From positions 117,501 to 181,500 of the forward strand of contig VWZS01007474.1 of the NCBI GenBank assembly GCA_013397075.1: 64,000 bases of DNA, in the 5' to 3' direction. The DNA is from Rhabdornis inornatus (taxonomy: Eukaryota; Chordata; Aves; Passeriformes; Rhabdornithidae). Made by a program: the position numbers and the translations under genes. A model generated the notes under the pieces. The model saw nothing but the letters and a program-made list of their open reading frames with translations, was not told where the DNA came from and ran no database searches. Below, in pieces: positions 34,447-46,520 of the stretch. Each line of letters opens with the position of its first letter. Positions within the stretch are counted from its first letter, which is position 1.

Positions 34447-37400
34447 ATGTCTGAGACCACAAAACCCGCTGCTCCCAGCCAGGCTGCGGATGAGAAGGAG
34501 AAGGCGGCTCCTGCACCAACTCCATCCCTCGACCCTGCTCCTGTCGCAAACAGCAAGGGCGAGGAGCCCTCCCCAGAAGCCTTCAGGGTAAGCCCTGTGC
34601 TCCCCACGCGCAGGGACATGCTCTGGGCTGAGGGACAAGGGCAGCATCTCTGGGGCAGGAGATTGTACCAGGGGGAAGGAGAGTGGAAGTGTGGATGGTG
34701 CCATCCCTGCTCTGTCCCTCTGACAGCAGGAACGGGATTTGGGCAGCTGCTGCAGGAGGAACAGCTGAAGGTCCCTTGGCCAGGACAGCTTGTTGGGGAC
34801 CACAGGCTTTGGAAGTGCTCTCCCCTGGGTTGTGGTGTCAGGGCTGGCTGCTGTCACCTACTCCCTCTGGTCACCCCCTGCATGCACGGGTCCTGTGGGG
34901 AGGTGGATGGGACACTAGAGGCAACAGGGCCAGCACTGAATTGCCACAGTGATGCCAGGTCAATGTGCTGCCAAGGCACTGCAGCAGGACTGGCACAGGG
35001 GGCGAGTGATGTGGGGGCTCTGGTGGCACTAAGCCAGGTTGAGAAGGCCACAGTGCACCTGGAAAAGCAGCTCCTTCCCACCAGTGTGAGCACTGGCAGC
35101 AGCAAAACCAGGAGCAGGATGAGGCCATCTTGGAGAAGGAACAGCTGTTGGGGAGAACATTCCTGTGCTCAGGATGCCCATGCACAGAGCCCAGCTCAGC
35201 ATGGGCAGGCACCAGAGCCAAGAAGCTGCAGGAAGGCTTGGAGAGCTGAGGGGGACATGTGGAGCAGTGGGGTGACACAGCAGCAGCCTGCCCTCCCTAA
35301 GCATGCCTGTCCTCATCCAACCCTTTCCTTGCACCCCCAGATCGTTGTCTTCGACCAGGAGAACTTCCAGGGCAGGCAGATGGAGTTCACTGCCGAGTGC
35401 CTGAACCTGGCTGACCGTGGCTTCGACCGGGTGCGCAGTGTCATTGTCACCTCTGGACCGTAAGTGACCCCAGCCACGGAGGGGACCGTGTCCCTGGGGA
35501 TGTTCCTGGTGGGTGGGGACACGGCCCTGGGGGCACCCTGGGCACAATGTGATGTGCAGGAGCATTTCCCTGGGCAGAGCATAGCAGGGCCAGCACAGGA
35601 GCAGAGCAGCATCCTGGATCTCCTTGGAGGAGGACAGGAGGGACAGGATGGGTGGGAAGGATGCCAGGGATCCACGAGCGAAGCAAAGGGCACCAGGGGC
35701 AAAGCCAAGGGCTGAGGAAACATGTCCATCATTTCAGCCACCTGGAGCTGTCCATGGAATACAAGGGCCCTGCAGATTTTAGAGAAATCAAGGTGAAATG
35801 AGGTGGGATCCTTGGACCAGGCTGGAGCAGGCAGGGATGGGCAGGGACAAGCACATGCCTGCACCCAGGCAGCTGAGCAGCAACAAGGGGGCTGGGCAGG
35901 TCCCAAAGCCGTGGGAACAGTTGACACAGGCAGGGACAAAAATGATCCCCAAAGCAGATAACTGAGCAGACGGATGATCGCCATGCTGAAAGAGCATCCC
36001 ACCACGCCATGCCCGGCTGGAAACAGCATGCCCAGGAATGCAGGGGTGCTGGTAGTGCTGTGGGGAGGATGCACAGGACATGGCTTGCCCTGACAGCATC
36101 CCCAAGGGACTGGGAAGGTGACCTGGAATGACACCATGCAGTACTGATGACTTTTTTATTAGGAACCCAGAATATCCAACTCTTCTTGAAACAAGTGGGG
36201 GATGAAGCAGCCTGGAAGGAGCTCAGATATGATACCTGGGAAGCTGCACTAGACATAGAGAGGGTAAAATTGGGAGGACGGAGAACTTGGGTGTCATTGG
36301 AATCCTTAGAAGCTTCTTGAGAGTCACTGATAGGACTGTGTGCCCAAAAATGCTCTTAGGGAAAGACAAAAGCAAAACAACCAAGCTGAGCTTTAGCAGT
36401 CAGCTTGAGGCTGTGCAGCCTGCGGTACCTGAATACATCTCGTGCCAGCAGGAAAACCCCTGCTGGCTTATGCAGGAAGATCTGTTTTGCAGGGAAAGGG
36501 GAAGCAGCAAATGCAGGACTGTTGTAATCCTGGGGGCTTCTGAGGCCCCACACCCATGACATTCCCAGCACTGCAGCAACTCATGGCTCTGCTAAAGAGG
36601 TGACATTGCAGCTGAGTGAGCCCCACGCTCGGCAGTGGGACGGGTGCCAGCGCTGGCTGGCGCTGGAGCAGTGAGGCATACCAGGATTACACAGCCCAGG
36701 CAGGAGGGACAACAGAGTCCCGAGCTGACTCTGTGAGGTCACCAGCTGTGCAGGGGTCCTGCTGCTCCCCAGCTGAGGAAGAGGAGCGCTTTGAGTTCTG
36801 GTGCCTGCTGCAGGTTTGGACACTCACACACGAGTGAGCTTCCAGCCCAGAGCCCATGGATCAGCACTGGCTCTGCACAGACCACAGAGCTGGGCTAGGA
36901 GAAAGGTGGAAGCAGGGTGGTGGGGCCACAACCTTTCTGGAGACCCCTTCACTGTCCTGCAAGCTGGCTGAGCAGGAAGAGGACTGCTGGGTGGCACCTG
37001 ACCCACTCTTTGACTCTCTCCCCAGCTGGGTGGCCTATGAGCAGGCCAACATGCGTGGGGAGATGTTCATCCTGGAGAAGGGCGAGTACCCTCGCTGGGA
37101 CACCTGGTCCAGCAGCTACCGGAGTGACTGCTTCATGTCCATGCGTCCCATCAAGATGGTGAGTGCTGGGGAGCAGAGAGCCCTGGTGGGGTCTGCCCAG
37201 GGCTGGGCTGTGCTGCTCGATGCCTCACTGCAGCAAAGCTCCAGGGCTTTAGCCACACTGCCCAGTGCCCTCCCTCTGTCTTCCCCAGGAGGCTGAGGAC
37301 CACAAAATCTCCCTCTACGAGTCTGCTGACTTCAAGGGCAACAAGATGGAAATCCAGGAGGATGACGTGCCCAGCCTCTGGGCTTATGGCTTCTGCGACC

Positions 37401-37872
37401 GCGTGGGCAGCGTGCAAGTGCCCAGTGGAACGTAAGCTGGGCTGCAGTGGTGACTGCCTCGGGCTCTCAGGCAGCCAGAAAGTGCTGCATAGCTGTTTTG
37501 GCGGCATGGCTGTTTCGGGTAGTGTGGCTGTTATGGGTGGCATGGCTATTTTGGGTGGTGTGGCCCATCCCCCAGAGGTTGATGCCCAGCGCAGGGAGGC
37601 CCTGCCAGCCCCCCGAGCTCACGCTGGCCATGTGGCTGCTGCCTGGAGTGGCCGACCCTGCTCAGGTGCCCTGTGTTTGCTTTTCCCACAGCTGGGTCGG
37701 GTACCAGTACCCTGGCTACAGAGGCTACCAGTACCTCTTTGAGACCGGAGACTTCCGACACTGGAATGAGTGGTCTGCCTTCCAGCCCCAGATCCAGTCC
37801 ATCCGCCGCATCCGGGACATGCAGTGGGACCAGAAGGGCACCTTTGTCACCCCCGACGCGCCCTCCGACTGA
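34447..37872 (+). CDS. CRYBB1: Beta-crystallin B1
   Basis: A major basic beta-crystallin of the lens fibre cell cytoplasm. Coding exons: 34447-34587 (the exon itself starts at 34428), 35341-35459, 37026-37158, 37289-37431 and 37692-37872, all GT/AG. Together they encode 238 residues; human CRYBB1 has 252, and the difference lies mainly in the N-terminal arm. Exon 2 encodes the whole Pro/Ala/Lys-rich arm (residues 1-47), the hallmark that separates B1 from other beta-crystallins. Greek-key motifs follow at about 48-87, 87-131, 132-179 and 179-225, one per exon; signatures include FDQENFQGRQMEF, NMRGEMFILEKGEYPRW and GYQYPGYRGYQYLFE. Residues 226-238 are a short C-terminal tail. The ATG is in a good context (accgcgATGT) and is the first after the exon 2 acceptor. 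Intron 2 is open in frame throughout (see findings). Confidence 0.98.
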
Positions 37873-38001
37873 GCGTGCCGCCTGCTACCAGCTACGAGTC
37901 CCGGGCCCCGTGGGGCACCCCCGCCTCCCCTCGCGCTCGCCTGCCCAGCACTTTCCTTGTACATTGCACATTCCCTGGATGTACTCTACCTTGTGAGGCA
38001 A

Positions 38002-38025
38002 ATTAAAAAAAAACAGAAGATTAGA
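38002..38025 (+). terminator. CRYBB1: CRYBB1 polyadenylation signal
   Basis: ATTAAA at 38002-38007, followed by a run of A, 130 nt after the stop codon. It is the common ATTAAA variant. Confidence 0.7.
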
Positions 38026-38399
38026 ACTGCTCGGGGGTCGGTGGTGCATGAACGCGTCTCTGCTCGACCGGGGTGTGCCAGCCTTGCGCTGGAGCAGGGT
38101 GGGACACGGTGGAGAGGGATTTTGCCAGGGAATTGGTCTCATGCAGGAGCTCTCCGTGCTGGGGCACAGGAGACCCTCGGTGTGGGAGAAGGGGGCGGCA
38201 GAGGCCCTTCAGCCCCCGTGGGGACCCTCTCAGTTGGGGGTCTCAGCGTGCCCCGGTAGCCACGGAACCAGGGGGGGCTGCACGCCTGCGGGATCGGGGG
38301 GCTGTGAGGGGTCCCTGCCGGTGGGATCCACCGGGACGCTAATTAACAGCCGAAATTGTAGTCAATCAAAGACCAATTCACTTTCAAGGAGTTTTTTTT

Positions 38400-38762
38400 T
38401 TTTCCCCCCTCGGATGCTGTCCCTCCCCACCGGACACTTCTTTGCGTCCTCATCCCCCTTTCCCATCCCGTTGCCTCCCGGTGGGGCACTTCGGCTGGCA
38501 TTACCCTGCGCTCCCACGCCGCTAATTAGCGACGGCGGTGATTAATTACAGCGATAGCAGTGACAGCAGCGCTGCCGGGCGCTGCACACTGGCAGCACCG
38601 GGGACCGGGGAGAGGACCGGGGATAACGGTGAGGCCGAGGGCAGGGCGGTGCGGAGCGCTCCCGGTAACTCACGGGGAGGGCTGGTACCGGCACGGGCAA
38701 CAGCACCGGCACGGGCTCGGGCAGGGACACGGACACGGACACGGACACGGACACGGACACGG
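38400..38762 (+). promoter_or_regulatory. CpG-rich segment, possible TPST2 promoter and first exon
   Basis: Dense CpG from about 38500 to the gap, with a donor-like AACG|GTGAGG at 38628. TPST2 is a housekeeping-type gene that should have a CpG promoter upstream of its 5' UTR exons, and no better candidate is seen between CRYBB1 and the coding exon. Part of the island is missing in the gap. Confidence 0.35.
38725..38762. repeat. (GGACAC)n hexamer array at gap edge
   Basis: Six perfect GGACAC units run directly into the 462-N gap, so true array length is unknown and is probably the reason for the gap. Confidence 0.95.
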
Positions 38763-39224
38763 NNNNNNNNNNNNNNNNNNNNNNNNNNNNNNNNNNNNNN
38801 NNNNNNNNNNNNNNNNNNNNNNNNNNNNNNNNNNNNNNNNNNNNNNNNNNNNNNNNNNNNNNNNNNNNNNNNNNNNNNNNNNNNNNNNNNNNNNNNNNNN
38901 NNNNNNNNNNNNNNNNNNNNNNNNNNNNNNNNNNNNNNNNNNNNNNNNNNNNNNNNNNNNNNNNNNNNNNNNNNNNNNNNNNNNNNNNNNNNNNNNNNNN
39001 NNNNNNNNNNNNNNNNNNNNNNNNNNNNNNNNNNNNNNNNNNNNNNNNNNNNNNNNNNNNNNNNNNNNNNNNNNNNNNNNNNNNNNNNNNNNNNNNNNNN
39101 NNNNNNNNNNNNNNNNNNNNNNNNNNNNNNNNNNNNNNNNNNNNNNNNNNNNNNNNNNNNNNNNNNNNNNNNNNNNNNNNNNNNNNNNNNNNNNNNNNNN
39201 NNNNNNNNNNNNNNNNNNNNNNNN
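38763..39224. other. Assembly gap (462 N)
   Basis: Unsequenced, bordered by tandem repeats on both sides. Confidence 0.99.
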
Positions 39225-39227
39225 GGT

Positions 39228-39545
39228 GCATGATGCTTAGTGCTTGGTTCTCGAGTGGTGCTGGGTGCAGGATGCTCAGTGCTGTGTTCACGAGTGGTGC
39301 TTGGTGCAGGGTGCTCAGTGCTGGGTTCTCGAGTGGTGCTGGGTGCAGGATGCTCAGTGCTGGGTTCTCGAGTGGTGCTGTGTGCAGGGTGCTCAGTGCT
39401 GGGTTCTCGAGTGGTGCTGTGTGCAGGGTGCTCAGTGCTGGGTTCACGAGTGGTGCCCAGGGCTGGGTGCTCAATGCTGGGTTCAGAAAGTGATGCTGGG
39501 TGCAGGATGCTCAGTGCTGAGTTCATGAGTGGTGCTGGGTGCAGG
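39228..39545. repeat. 39-bp minisatellite at gap edge
   Basis: About eight copies of a 39-bp unit (core TGCTCAGTGCTGGGTTCTCG followed by AGTGGTGCTGGGTGCAGGG). As 39 is a multiple of three, open frames with 13-residue repeats appear in all frames; these are not evidence of a protein. Confidence 0.95.
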
Positions 39546-42240
39546 GTGTGCTGAGGTGGCCACAGTGTGCTGAATGCACAGAACACAGTGCAGGATGCAC
39601 GGCAGGTGGGACAAAGTGCTCAGCACAGGGTCCTCCTTGTACCTTTGTCCTCTCGTTCTGCTTTTTGGCACACGGTCCCCTCTCCCCACTCCCATGGCAC
39701 CCATCTGGCAGCCCAGCGCTGAGCTGTGCCCCCATAACCTGAGCACTGCCATACACAGAGGCACCCGTGGGCTGGGGCTGTCCATCTGTCCAGGTGTCCA
39801 GAGCTCAGCCAGGGCTGGGACTGCCCTCCTATACCAGGGTGAACATGGTGGCCTGGGCAGGTGGGTGCCCCGTGAGAGGCTGTGCCTGCAGGTTTTGAGC
39901 AGCATCAGCCTCTGGTGAGGCTCAAAGGGTGTTGGTAGCACTGAGGTCGGGGTAGCTGTGGGATGTAATCCCTTGGCAGGGGGTGCAGACAGGCTCCTGA
40001 GCAGCTGCATTGGTGCCTTGCACCCCACCCAAAGCACTGTCACTCTCCTGGCAGTGCTGTTACTCAGCTGTGCCCTGCATGGCAAGGATGTGACATGCAT
40101 GCTATGTCCAGCTCAGGTTTCTTGGGACTCCTAGCTGGAGTTGCTGGCACTGGGACCTGCAGCGTGACCTGGGCTGCCCTCCTGCAGGCAGGGGATGGCT
40201 TGCATCACAGAGGCCTTTGCTCTGTCCCTTACTGTGTTTGTTTGCACGCTCGGGCTCTGTCCAAAAATCATCTCACAGCTTGAAACCTCTTCAAACGCCT
40301 CCCTCTGCCAGGCCCTGCCAGCTGCTTGGACCCGGTTTGGGGAGGCAAGTCCCCCTCAGCACAGCCGTGCTGCTCCCTCCTGCTCGGGCACTGAGCAATG
40401 GTGAGTGGGGAGATCCGAGTGATTGGTGCTAACAGGTTTCCAGATTTGCCGTGTGCTTTGTGGGAATGCTGCGAGGTGCTCGTGGGGAGCTGTCAAGTGC
40501 CAACGCAGGTGCCTGTGAGCTGTGAGCGGGGTTTGCCATCCGTGCCCCGAGGCTGCTGCATGTGGCAGCACAGGAGCAGCTGTGCTGCAGAGCCCCAAGG
40601 GAGCCCAGGGTCTGTGTGGAGTCAGCCCAGAATTTGGGGGAACTGGGCACTCTCTGGGTCCTCCCCAGCATCGCCCACAGCAGCTGGCATTGGGGGGGGC
40701 TTCACTGCAGGGGGATATGGCAGGCTGGGGCCTGGGGTCTCTGCAGGACACTGGTGGGCACCAGCATGGGCAGGCTTGTGCCATGGCCATCCTCTGCCTG
40801 TAGCTTTTACAAACTGTATTAATAATTTCTGTTGCTAATTTAAGGAGATTTTTCCAAAGGCAGTTTGCATTACGAGTACGCTGAGCCTTCGGGGATGTGT
40901 GGGATGGCAGGAGCGCTGTTGAAGTGCGGGGACTGTCAAGAAGATTTTTGGAGAGAGAAAACAAACCCCCAGCAGGTGGTTTTATTTGGCACCGTGCAGA
41001 TGCGCCTTGTGATGAATTTGTGATGCCTTGAGGAACCTCAGCCTCATGCCTCAGCCGAGCACGTTTCCCTCCAGATTCCACAGGCAGCGGGCACACAGAA
41101 CCTGGGAGAAGCTTGCCCTGGTGTCGGCTCCCTGCTTTGGTTCACTGTTTTCCAAGCCTTTAGTGCCCTGTCTGCCTCCAGAATTCCTGCAGGAATTCTT
41201 TCAAAGATTTCCTCTTCAAAGTGAACGATGCTTTTTTGTCCCTTTTCATCCCCAGTCCGTGCTGTGGTGCCTCACAGTGTGGGTGCAGGCAGGAGGGTGG
41301 CCAGGGCTGGCTCTGCTGCAGGAGCCCGTTGTCCCCTCCCAGGACAGCAAACAAGAGCAGCAGCGGGGTTTGCTCAATGCTCAGCACTCGGAAGTGAAGC
41401 AAGCGGCTGCTTCACACTGTGCGTTCCCAGGCAGTGACCCCAGACTGAGACTGGGGGATCTGAAGGGGCTGAAGCACCCAGGTGCTTCTCCACGGAGGAA
41501 TGGCCACGGGTGTGTTGGCTCTGGAGCTGCTGTGATGGGGAAGCTTTTCCAGGCTCCTGTTGCTGCTCAGTGCTGGGAGGGATCCTGTGGTGTGAGCTGC
41601 AAGGAGGGTGGAAAGCAGCCCCCCCCCCCCCACCCCCCCAAGCAGCTGTGCTCACAGCTGGCTGCAGGCCAGCGTGGCCGGGTGGCACTCAGGGCACGGG
41701 CCTTGGTGGCCCAGTGTTCGCAGATGCAAGATGCAGCAGAGGAGGAGCAGGGCTCCCAGCTGGGCTGGGCAGACAGGAAGGCGCTCGGATGTGCCGTGCA
41801 GGGTGGTTTGGCTGACGAGGCAGCAGTGGCGCAGGCTCGGAAGGACCCGGTTCCATTTCTTCCTTCGGTGGTTTCACAAGGGTTTCTCCCGTGCCAGGGC
41901 TTGGGGGAGGTCATTGCCTGTCCTCTCTGGGGCTGGGAGTGGGAGGCCACAAGCTCACACGTTGCTGAAGTGGGTGCTGGTGTTTCCCAAAGTTTCTGGC
42001 TTTGTGGAGATGCCAAGTGCTTGCCTTTATGGCGTCTGTTGTGCTGAGCATGGCTGGGCACTGCTGGAGATCCTGAGGCTGGTCCATGCTCAGGACTGCA
42101 GGAAACAAGACAAAAAGGAGCAGGGGAGCTGAGGAACATGGGGAGGTGCAGCAGTGTCCCCTCTCCTCTCCCTGCCTGCCAAGTGAGCAGTGGCACCTCC
42201 GTGCTTGCTGCCCTGCCCTGCCCTTAGCCAGTGCCTCCAG

Positions 42241-42261
42241 GGCTGCTGCTGCTGCTGCTGC
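42241..42261. repeat. (CTG)n trinucleotide repeat
   Basis: Six CTG units, uninterrupted, in a presumed TPST2 5' intron. Confidence 0.85.
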
Positions 42262-42689
42262 ATGGGGAAATAAAACACTTTGATTTTGTTTCTTAAGCAA
42301 ATTTGAGGTTTTGGGGTTTGTCTTGCAGAAACAATTTTTTATTTGCAGATCCTGATCTTTGTGCGTGCAAGAATGGAGTTTGTTGAGACTTAGGGTTTGG
42401 CGTGTGGATTGGGAAAATATTTTTTGAAGATACTTAGTGTTTTTTCTAGCAGCTCCTCTGACTTCTCTTCCTCCCTGTTGTATGGCAGGCTCTGACCACC
42501 CACATTCCTGCAAGGGAATATTTGTGCAATTTTGTGAGGGAAGAGCTGTGTTTGCATCAAGTGTGGTGAGTGAACAGGGGTCTAAAACCCTTGGCTCCCC
42601 TCGCCTGGTGCCCCTCTCCTGTGAGGATCCCTAGGACATGCTCTGAACAAGGGGTGAGAGTTGGAGGGACTTGATCAGAGGCATGGAGA

Positions 42690-42870
42690 GGAATCACAGA
42701 ATCATCACAGAATCATCACAGAATCGTGGAATGGTTTGGGTTGGAAGGGATCTTAAAGATCTTCTAGTTCTACTCTCCTTCCATGGGCAGGGACACCTTC
42801 CACTAGACTGAGTTGCTCAGAGCTCCATCCAGCCTGACCTTGGACACTTCCAGGGATGGGGCAGCTTCCC
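42690..42870 (-). mobile_element. CR1 LINE fragment with intact terminal repeats
   Basis: Antisense CR1: terminal 'cacagaatcat' repeats (three), 'ggaatggtttgggttggaag', 'ccatgggcagggacaccttc', 'cttccagggatggggcag'. Confidence 0.93.
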
Positions 42871-45800
42871 TGGGCAAGAGGAGCTAGGGGAGAGCTCAGT
42901 GCTTTCCCAGAGCACCATCCTCCAGCAGGACAGTGGAGTCACTGGTCAGGCACAAGGGGAGAGAACGTGGGAGTGTCACCAACAGTGGCACCCGTGCTGG
43001 CTTTGCCTTTGTTCCCTTGAGGCAGCAACTGCAGAGTAATTAAGGAAGGGTGAAGCTCTGTGGGTTAATTAAAAGTCAGGAGCTCCCTGTGAAGTGCAGA
43101 GCTCGTGTCCCATTTCAGCACAATCACGTCTGGCATGCCGGAGCCTTGCTGTGATGCAGGGACACGGTGCCAAGTGCTGGGGAGTGGGTAGGTGCCTCCA
43201 CCCCTGTGTCCCGCCAGCAGCTTTCCCCTTGGGCATTCCATAATCAATCTGCCACTCTGAGCTGAAGGCCGTGTCCCTGTGAGGCTGGCAGGGTGAATGC
43301 TGAGGTTTCCATCTCTGGACAATAAAATGCTGTCGCCGTGCTTGGAAGGAGGGATGGGCGGGGGGGGGCTTACTGTAAATCGGTGGGATTTTTATTGTTT
43401 GAGGAACACTGTACCATTGAGCAGGATAATAAAATGTTTTGCTAATCATAACAGCCTTGAGGCGATAAACCAACAGTCTGTTTGTGCTGTGAAATGTCTG
43501 TGGATTCTCTGCTGATAGTTGGAGCTGGCTGGCACACAGTCCCTGTATCCCTGGCTGGGCTCTCTGGGATGCAGGGCTGGGATGCTGGGCTGGAGTGGGT
43601 GGTGTGGCTCAGGGCTATCACCTTGCAGGCTTTTCTGAGCCAGAAATGATTGAAGCTGGCACATGCTGCCTTAATCCTCAGGGCAGCAGGTTCTGCTGGT
43701 TTATTTTTCTAGGTCCTTGGCAGTAAGAATGAATTCCCCTTTGCCCTCTGAGCCTGTTGGTTGCTAAGATGCAGCTGGAGCAGCCTCTGTGTGGTTTGGG
43801 TGCTGAGGTGGCTGCTTGAACACTCATCCCTGAACTCTTTTGACTGTTAGTTTTTCCCTGGGATGATGGCAGCAGTGCAAGTGTGAACCACAGGGCTGTC
43901 CGTGGTGTTTGGGGGGTTTTCCAAGGGACACACAACTCCAAAGTGCTCCAGACCCTAGGTGTTTTTGCTGGGATTGGTTGTGTTTTTGCTGGGATTGGTT
44001 GTGTTTTCACTGGAATTGGCCTCTGTTCCAGTGGATGCCCTGGGTTCATGACCTGCAGTGCAGCTTCAGTTTTAGTCACCAAACCCGTCCTGCTCTCAGC
44101 GGTGCCGCTCTCGCCACGTGGTGGCTGACAGCAGCTTCTTTTTTGTTCTGGGAGTTTTTTTTGCGTGCTGCAGCTTCATTTTCATATCTTCCCTCCAAGG
44201 CTCAGGGCCATGGCTCACCTGCAGCAGAGGTATGTGCTGAGCCCCTGTCCCACCACTGGGGTGGGTGGGCTGGACCCTGTTCCCACTGTCCCGTGGGATC
44301 GATCCCAGTCTGGGCGGTCCTGGGGTGGAGGAGCACGAGCTGGGGGTTGTGCAACGGGGCTGACACTGCACTCGGTGACCACAGCAACCCCTGTGGTGCC
44401 TCTGTGGGCTCCTGGTGGAGATTGGGGCTGGCCCCATGCTCCATGCCCCATTCCCCATGCTCCATGCCCCATTCCCTATGCTCCATGCTCCCTGCATTCC
44501 AGTCCTGCTAGGAGAGATACTTGGGAAATGTTTGGAAATGTGCCGTACAAGTTGCCAGCAGGAGCATCCAGGAGAAGCAGAGCTGCCATCAGCAGTGCCA
44601 GCGTTGGACTGAGCTCAGGTTGGGATGAAGCAGCAGCCCTCAGGCAAGCTGTGTTTATTTTTATAAATGAACTGGAGACTATCAATTCAGTAATTAAATA
44701 TTGCTGATTTGTAAAGATGTGAGTTGGATATGTTGGGATATTTCTTGCTGACCACAGTTTCTGCTGCTGTTCTGCCACAAGGGCGCCTGCAGATCCTTAT
44801 CCTTTTATTAAGCACCAACAAATTGAGCTCAAATTTTCCAGGCCACACCTACATCTTTTGGGGAGGCTGCACTTAATGACAATCATTTCTGGAAATGGTT
44901 TAAAGAAAAATGCAGCTTTTAATCATATGGGGCTTCTCAGAGAAGCTGTTTTTGTGGTTGCTTGTAACACTTTAACAAATGTTGTTTCCTCACAGCTGAA
45001 AATGCTGTGCAGGCACAGGGGCTGTTGTGGGGGTGGTTTTTTCCCGTTCGCAGTGCAGGTGCCAAGGTCAGGGGTTTCACTCGGGGGTTTTGGTCGGGGT
45101 TTCGGTCAGAGCTGTTGTTGGAGCCCAGCTGCTGGTGACGCCCTGCACAGTGTCAGGAAGGAAGTCACAAACAGCTGCGTGTCCCTGTGTCTGTCTGTGT
45201 GTCTGTGCATGGGCAGGATCTGGAGCTGTTTGTGGAGCGGGGTGAGTCGAGTGGGCTCTTAAACCACCTCTGTCCCTGCACCTCAGCACTTGTGGCACTG
45301 CAGAAGCACATCCAGGGATGCAGTGGAGTCACAGCGTGGTCTGGAGCTGCAATCCTGCAGTCCATGGAGGCCAGGCTGAGCAGGAAGCCTGGCAGGGAAG
45401 CCCTTGCAGAGTTCATGCTGGGTGGAGTTTCCCTCTGGTTTCTCCTTAGTGCTGAGGCAGAGGGGCCGGTGACACTCGATGGCAGGAGAGGAGGCTCGGG
45501 TGGCTGGAATAGCCATTAATGTCACTACTGGAAGTGTTCTCAGGAACACCCTGCGAGGCCAGGACCTGCTGTGCAGCCAGGGGGGGGAGCTGGCTGGGAA
45601 TGTCCCAGCAGCAGTGACCCCATGATGGTCCCATGTCCATGCTGTGACTCTGGGAGCAGAGTGACATCCAGTGATCCTGGCCCCTTGGGGTGCTCTGCTT
45701 TAGCTCTGTGTCCCAGACTGTCCTCAGGATGCTCTGTGCTTGCAGGATGGCTTCAGCCAAGGTTGCCGGGCTCCCTGGCATGGAGCAGTCCTTGTGGGTG

Positions 45801-46450
45801 CAGGTGCTGTGTCCTTGTGGGAAGCCTGGTGTCCAGGGGTTTGGTTCCAAACCTGGAGGGATTTCCATGCTGTGAGGAGCTGGTGCTGCTGCCTTGGCAG
45901 GTGGTGAGGCTGGAGAGAGCTTTATTCCTTGGGCTGGAGCTGGCAGGTCCTGCCAGGCCTGCAGGTCCTCTGTCTCCTTTTACTGTCATTAATTTGGGGG
46001 CTCTGGTCATAATCTGATTTATGCCTGATTTCAGCATTTGCAGCAGGCGAATCTGGAGCTGCTTCCTCTGGTCAAGGCTGTTGTGCTGGTGGGTGTGTGC
46101 TGGAATTGTGCCCAGTTGGATTGTCATCCCCTGAGCCTTAAACATCCCATCCAGGCTGCATGAGTCGCCCTGAGGCCTCTCCCTTCCAGGAGGTTGCATT
46201 TCCTAAAAGAGCTGCTTCCCTCTGTGTGTCCTGGCTTGGCTGTGCTCTGTGAACAGTGCTGGTGTCTCAGGGCAGGTGTGTCAAGCCCAGTTGCCAGCAC
46301 TGACCACGAGCTGGAACCACCAGCTCCAGCAGGAGCACCTTTCCCTGGGGCTCAGAGGAGGCTGTGGGCAGCAGGGGAAGGTGCTGAGGAGGAGAGCAGA
46401 TGTGTGTGCTGAGTAAACAAATCAACACTGTGGCTTCTCTTCCCCATCAG

Positions 46451-46520
46451 GTGTTTTGGTGGCCACAATGAAGTGCAGCATGAAGTTCAAGTAGCAGCAC
46501 AATGACCTTACAGGGGAAAG
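46451..46520 (+). other. Candidate TPST2 5' UTR exon
   Basis: A 70-bp segment flanked by a pyrimidine-rich acceptor (CTTCTCTTCCCCATCAG) and a strong donor (GGAAAG|GTAAGAGC). It has no long frame, but does contain an eight-codon upstream frame (ATG at 46468, stop at 46492-46494). It lies about 3 kb before the TPST2 start exon on the same strand. Confidence 0.5.

Larger units (their letters stand above)
38025..46450. other. CRYBB1-TPST2 interval and presumed TPST2 5' intron(s)
   Basis: No coding exon is recognised in about 8.4 kb. It holds a CpG-rich segment running into a gap (38400-39224), a 39-bp minisatellite, a CR1, a homopolymeric C run near 41621-41639 and small AT-rich patches (for example 43370-43520). 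In other vertebrates TPST2 has long introns in its 5' UTR, so much of this may be TPST2 intron. Confidence 0.5.

Noticed and set aside
34348..35463. 371-codon single-exon frame at CRYBB1
   Set aside because: It contains CRYBB1 exons 2 and 3 joined by the open intron 2 plus upstream sequence; the acceptor, donors and family structure show the exons. Kept only as a finding about the open intron.
39228..39545. CRISPR-like regular repeats
   Set aside because: Units are head-to-tail without unique spacers and the genome is eukaryotic; this applies to all minisatellites in the window.
38538..39586. Long frames across the N gap
   Set aside because: They consist largely of unknown residues and of GGACAC or 39-bp repeat translations.
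42264..42276. AATAAA-like sequence as a gene end near 42.27 kb
   Set aside because: No upstream exon or gene can be linked to it, and isolated AATAAA is common by chance.
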